In this document: piece by piece, positions 18,928 through 20,737 of the stretch | How the letters are laid out: the number at the start of each line of letters is the position of its first letter | Position numbering within the stretch: position 1 is the stretch's first letter | Assembly: GCA_902766575.1 (NCBI GenBank) | Contig: CACXED010000068.1 | Location: 1 to 20,737 of the forward strand | Source of the DNA: an uncultured Ruminococcus sp. | GTDB taxonomy: Bacteria > Bacillota > Clostridia > Oscillospirales > CAG-272 | Direction: 5' to 3' | Length of the DNA stretch: 20,737 bases | Position numbers and translations under genes: made by a program | Notes under the pieces: generated by a model | What the model was told of the DNA's origin: nothing | What the model saw: only the letters and a program-made list of their open reading frames with translations | Database searches by the model: none

Positions 18928-19031
18928 ATGGTTTTCGGCTGCTGGATAGCCTCGGTCAGTAATGACGAAAAAGCCGCTGTATACACTTATCGCTGCCCTG
19001 ACGATATATCGTAGCGGCAACAGAGAGTTGC

Positions 19032-19060
19032 TTTACAATCCGGCGCGGATGTGATATAAT
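19032..19060 (+). promoter_or_regulatory. Promoter before the zinc-ribbon gene
   Basis: TTTACA (19032-19037), a 17-base spacer and TATAAT (19055-19060). The expected start of transcription (about 19067) is only a few bases before GTG 19073, which would make that message nearly leaderless. Confidence 0.65.
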
Positions 19061-19072
19061 ATCTTCAGAGCG

Positions 19073-19375
19073 GTGGAGCAGCTATACTGTATCAACACGC
19101 TGCTCGGCTCTCCGCGAAAGCTGATCTGCCAGTGCTGCGGGATGCCGCTGGACGATCAGACCATCAGCCGGGAGACCGACGGCTCGTTCAACGAGGATTA
19201 CTCCAAGTGGTGCTACAGCGAGGGGAATTTCGTCTACAAGAGCCTTGAGGAGCTGATCGACTTTCTCGCCGGGCATATGTCGAACGAAAGCTGGCCGCCC
19301 GAGCAGGTGCGCGAGTATCTGAGCCGTCAGCTGCCAAAGCTCAGTCACTGGAGCCGCGGCGAAACCTCTGACTGA
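19073..19375 (+). CDS. Small zinc-ribbon domain protein
   Basis: About 100 aa, resembling the 'putative zinc ribbon' (pfam12674-type) family. The diagnostic start is CQCCGMPLDD at about residues 19-28, then a DGSFNEDYSKWCYSEGNFVYKSL segment, whose WCY supplies a further cysteine, and a helical end (SLEELIDFLAGHM). The family is thought to bind metal and perhaps DNA; no function is known to me. The initiator is doubtful: GTG 19073 is the only candidate in the open frame (which opens at 19055) upstream of the zinc cysteines, it lacks a Shine-Dalgarno, and it sits almost at the predicted transcription start. The gene may be leaderless or 5'-truncated. A terminator follows 24 bp later. Confidence 0.68.
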   Translation: MEQLYCINTLLGSPRKLICQCCGMPLDDQTISRETDGSFNEDYSKWCYSEGNFVYKSLEELIDFLAGHMSNESWPPEQVREYLSRQLPKLSHWSRGETSD

Positions 19376-19399
19376 GCCTTGCCTCGTCAAAATGACCGA

Positions 19400-19435
19400 A
19401 CGCGCGGTTAGCAAAAGCTAACCGCGCGTTTATTA
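19400..19435 (+). terminator. Terminator whose stem contains the feo operator motif
   Basis: A 13-bp perfect stem (ACGCGCGGTTAGC at 19400-19412 with 19417-19429) with an AAAA loop, followed by TTTATTA. It ends the zinc-ribbon gene. The centre, GTTAGC-AAAA-GCTAAC, has the same sequence and 4-base spacing as the operators before feoA, about 100 bp downstream. Confidence 0.8.
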
Positions 19436-19477
19436 CGCCGAATTTGCGCTCTCCGAGGGATATTTTTTCAAAAACCA

Positions 19478-19506
19478 TTGACAAATCCGGAATCACGGTG
19501 TATACT
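19478..19506 (+). promoter_or_regulatory. feo operon promoter
   Basis: TTGACA (19478-19483), a 17-base spacer and TATACT (19501-19506). The first palindromic operator begins 5 bases after the -10 box, over the expected transcription start. Confidence 0.9.
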
Positions 19507-19511
19507 ATTAC

Positions 19512-19533
19512 ATGGTTAGCTGATGCTAACCAT
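19512..19533. promoter_or_regulatory. feo operator 1
   Basis: A perfect 9-bp inverted repeat, ATGGTTAGC-TGAT-GCTAACCAT, over the start of transcription, suited to repression. The GGTTAGC/GCTAACC half-sites resemble those of DtxR/IdeR/MntR-type metalloregulators, although the half-site spacing differs from the classic DtxR box. The identity of the regulator is inference. Confidence 0.82.
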
Positions 19534-19543
19534 AATTTGAGCT

Positions 19544-19568
19544 GTGAGGTTAGCAACAGCTAACTCAC
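19544..19568. promoter_or_regulatory. feo operator 2
   Basis: GTTAGC-AACA-GCTAAC core (19549-19564) with outer arms GTGAG/CTCAC pairing around one bulged G. It is in the leader, 26 bases before the feoA start, and its centre is 34 bp from that of operator 1, about three helical turns, which would allow cooperative binding. Confidence 0.75.
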
Positions 19569-19590
19569 GCGAATTGAAAGAGAGGTGTCA

Positions 19591-19803
19591 ATGATGCCGC
19601 TGACGCTTGCGGGAAAAGGCGAGGAGAACATTGTCAAAAGAGTGGGAGGCTCTCCGGAGGTGAAAAAGCATCTCGAGGCGCTCGGATTCGTCTCCGGGAG
19701 CCGGGTGACGGTGATAAGCGAGATAGCCGGAAACATTATCGTCAGAGTCAAGGAGACCCGCGTGGCGATCTCGCGCGAATTGGCGCAGAAGATCATGGTC
19801 TGA
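19591..19803 (+). CDS. feoA: FeoA family protein (first copy)
   Basis: Small cytoplasmic SH3-like protein, 70 aa, of the Feo ferrous iron uptake system, thought to assist or regulate FeoB. It shows MPLTLAGKGEENIVKRVGG, then HLEALGFVSGSRVTVISEIAGNIIVRV, and ends in ISRELAQKIMV, all typical of FeoA. AAAGAGAGG lies 5 bases before ATG 19591 (8 before ATG 19594, an equally good start). A GTG at 19585 falls within the Shine-Dalgarno and is rejected. It is the first gene of the operon, after the promoter and two operators, and is followed 26 bp later by a second, different FeoA. Confidence 0.92.
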   Translation: MMPLTLAGKGEENIVKRVGGSPEVKKHLEALGFVSGSRVTVISEIAGNIIVRVKETRVAISRELAQKIMV

Positions 19804-19829
19804 AATCATTTCAGGGAGGAATCAACATA

Positions 19830-20051
19830 ATGAAAACACTCAGGCAGACAAAGATCGGCGATACCGTCCGGGTCGTGAAGCTCCACGGAGACGGAGCGGT
19901 CAAGCGGCGGATCATGGACATGGGCATCACCAAGGGCGCGGAGGTTCGGGTGCGCAGGGTCGCGCCGCTCGGAGACCCGGTAGAGGTCACGGTGCGCGGC
20001 TACGAGCTTTCGCTCCGCAAATCCGACGCGGATATGATCGAGGTCGAATGA
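19830..20051 (+). CDS. feoA: FeoA family protein (second copy)
   Basis: 73 aa, another SH3-like FeoA. It reads MKTLRQTKIGDTVRVVKLHG, then RRIMDMGITKGAEVRVRRVAPLGDPVEVTVRGYELSLR, close to the classic FeoA pattern (MGI-xG, APLGDP, G-x-x-L-SLRK). It is closer to the textbook family than the first copy, which lacks APLGDP. AGGGAGG lies about 10 bases upstream. Paired feoA genes before feoB are common in Clostridia. The two are clearly divergent, so they are probably not redundant (inference). Confidence 0.95.
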   Translation: MKTLRQTKIGDTVRVVKLHGDGAVKRRIMDMGITKGAEVRVRRVAPLGDPVEVTVRGYELSLRKSDADMIEVE

Positions 20052-20097
20052 CGCCTTTTTGCTCCGAGGTCAGGACTATTATTTTTTTTGACACGTA

Positions 20098-20113
20098 GTT
20101 AGCCTATGCTTAC
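20098..20113. promoter_or_regulatory. Degenerate feo operator between feoA and feoB
   Basis: GTTAGC-CTAT-GCTTAC has one mismatch from the operators before feoA and the same 4-base spacer. It follows TTGACA at 20088-20093; a matching -10 is poor (TACTGC at 20111-20116), so an internal feoB promoter is possible but weak. Confidence 0.45.
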
Positions 20114-20139
20114 TGCAAATGAAAGAGAGGAAAACACAA

Positions 20140-20737
20140 ATGGAACTGCGCATAGCTCTCGCCGGGAATCCCAACTGCGGGAAAACGACACTGTTCAACG
20201 CGCTCACCGGCTCAAATCAGTTCGTCGGGAACTGGCCGGGCGTCACGGTCGAGAAGAAGGAGGGCAGGCTCAAAAAGCACGACGGGATCATCATCACCGA
20301 TCTTCCCGGCATTTATTCGCTGTCGCCCTATACCCTCGAGGAGGTCGTGGCGAGGAATTACCTGATCGGCGAGCGTCCCGACGCGATACTGAATATCGTC
20401 GACGGCACTAACCTTGAACGCAATCTCTACCTCACGACTCAGCTCACAGAGCTCGGCATACCGGTCGTCGTCGCCGTCAACATGATGGATATCGTCAAAA
20501 AGAACGGGGACAGCATCGACACGGCGGAGCTGTCGAGAGAGCTCGGCTGTCGGGTGGTCGAGATCTCCGCTCTAAGGGAGACCGGGATCATGGAAGCCGC
20601 GGATACGGCTATCGAAGCGGCAAAGAGCGGCAGGACGATCCCGATGCACACCTTTTCCGGAACCGTCGAGCACGCTCTGGCGCATATCGAGGAGGCAGCC
20701 GTTCACAAAATGCCGGAGGAGCAGCAGAGATGGTACG
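20140..20737 (+). CDS. feoB: Ferrous iron transporter B, N-terminal G domain (3' end outside window)
   Basis: Inner-membrane Fe(II) transporter; only the cytoplasmic GTPase part (199 codons) is in the window. The G motifs are all present: G1 GNPNCGKTT (9-17), G2 region NWPGVTVEKKEG (31-42), G3 DLPGIYSLSPYT (54-65), G4 NMMD (114-117) and G5 SAL (143-145). A helical guanine-dissociation-inhibitor-like region begins after this. The membrane domain lies beyond the window. GAGAGG is 9 bases before ATG 20140. It lies 88 bp after the second feoA in the same operon; the gap holds a degenerate operator and a TTGACA. Confidence 0.97.
   Translation, partial: MELRIALAGNPNCGKTTLFNALTGSNQFVGNWPGVTVEKKEGRLKKHDGIIITDLPGIYSLSPYTLEEVVARNYLIGERPDAILNIVDGTNLERNLYLTTQLTELGIPVVVAVNMMDIVKKNGDSIDTAELSRELGCRVVEISALRETGIMEAADTAIEAAKSGRTIPMHTFSGTVEHALAHIEEAAVHKMPEEQQRWY

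Noticed and set aside
18808..19020. 70-codon minus-strand open frame in the gap after the solute-binding protein
   Set aside because: No ribosome-binding site, no family resemblance, and it is antisense to the AraC-like fragment.
20106..20411. 101-codon plus-strand open frame overlapping feoB
   Set aside because: Out of frame with feoB, Arg/His-rich and motif-free; feoB is read in the frame beginning at 20140.

Overview
The window looks like chromosomal DNA from a strict anaerobe of the Clostridia, most likely Oscillospiraceae/Ruminococcaceae. The clues are a type III glutamine synthetase, a fused ammonium channel/PII gene, a TM1266-type iron-only hydrogenase regulator, an feoA-feoA-feoB iron operon, a lipoprotein solute-binding protein of the clostridial type, and GC-rich coding DNA separated by AT-rich promoters of the TTGACA-N17-TATAAT kind. 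The taxonomy is inference, because no rRNA or other marker gene is present.

Layout. (1) Positions 1-8641 hold a nitrogen assimilation block, all on +: the 3' end of glnN, an Amt channel with a C-terminal PII domain, gltB and gltD. Together these bring in ammonium, fix it as glutamine and pass the amide to 2-oxoglutarate to give glutamate. (2) Positions 8641-8878 hold three head-to-tail copies of a 79-bp repeat; a diverged fourth copy lies at 17087-17168. (3) Positions 8895-10085 hold a small hydrogenase-regulator gene (-), sfsA (+) and a shared bidirectional terminator. (4) Positions 10072-17125 hold a carbohydrate-type accessory locus. An AraC regulator (-) diverges from a four-gene operon (DMT transporter, TIM-barrel isomerase/epimerase, two paralogous Gfo/Idh/MocA proteins with GH109-like motifs). 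A second AraC regulator (-) then diverges from an FAD-dependent oxidoreductase. (5) Positions 17179-18760 hold a solute-binding lipoprotein gene broken by a one-base frameshift, with an inverted repeat before it and a strong terminator after it. (6) Positions 18763-19435 hold an AraC-like fragment, a small zinc-ribbon gene and a terminator. (7) Positions 19478-20737 hold a promoter, palindromic operators and feoA-feoA-feoB; feoB runs off the window.

How the genes fit together. The nitrogen block is a coherent module with its own fused PII sensor. The middle locus reads as an inducible pathway for an unidentified sugar, cyclitol or glycoside: two regulators, one transporter, one isomerase and three redox enzymes. 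Its substrate cannot be read from sequence. The feo operon carries repeated GTTAGC-N4-GCTAAC operators consistent with metal-dependent repression, and the terminator just upstream contains the same motif. I found no single clearly new system. The most unusual signals are the 79-bp repeat that sits against gene 3' ends and supplies the C-terminus of one protein, the feo operator/terminator arrangement, and the tandem GH109-like pair.
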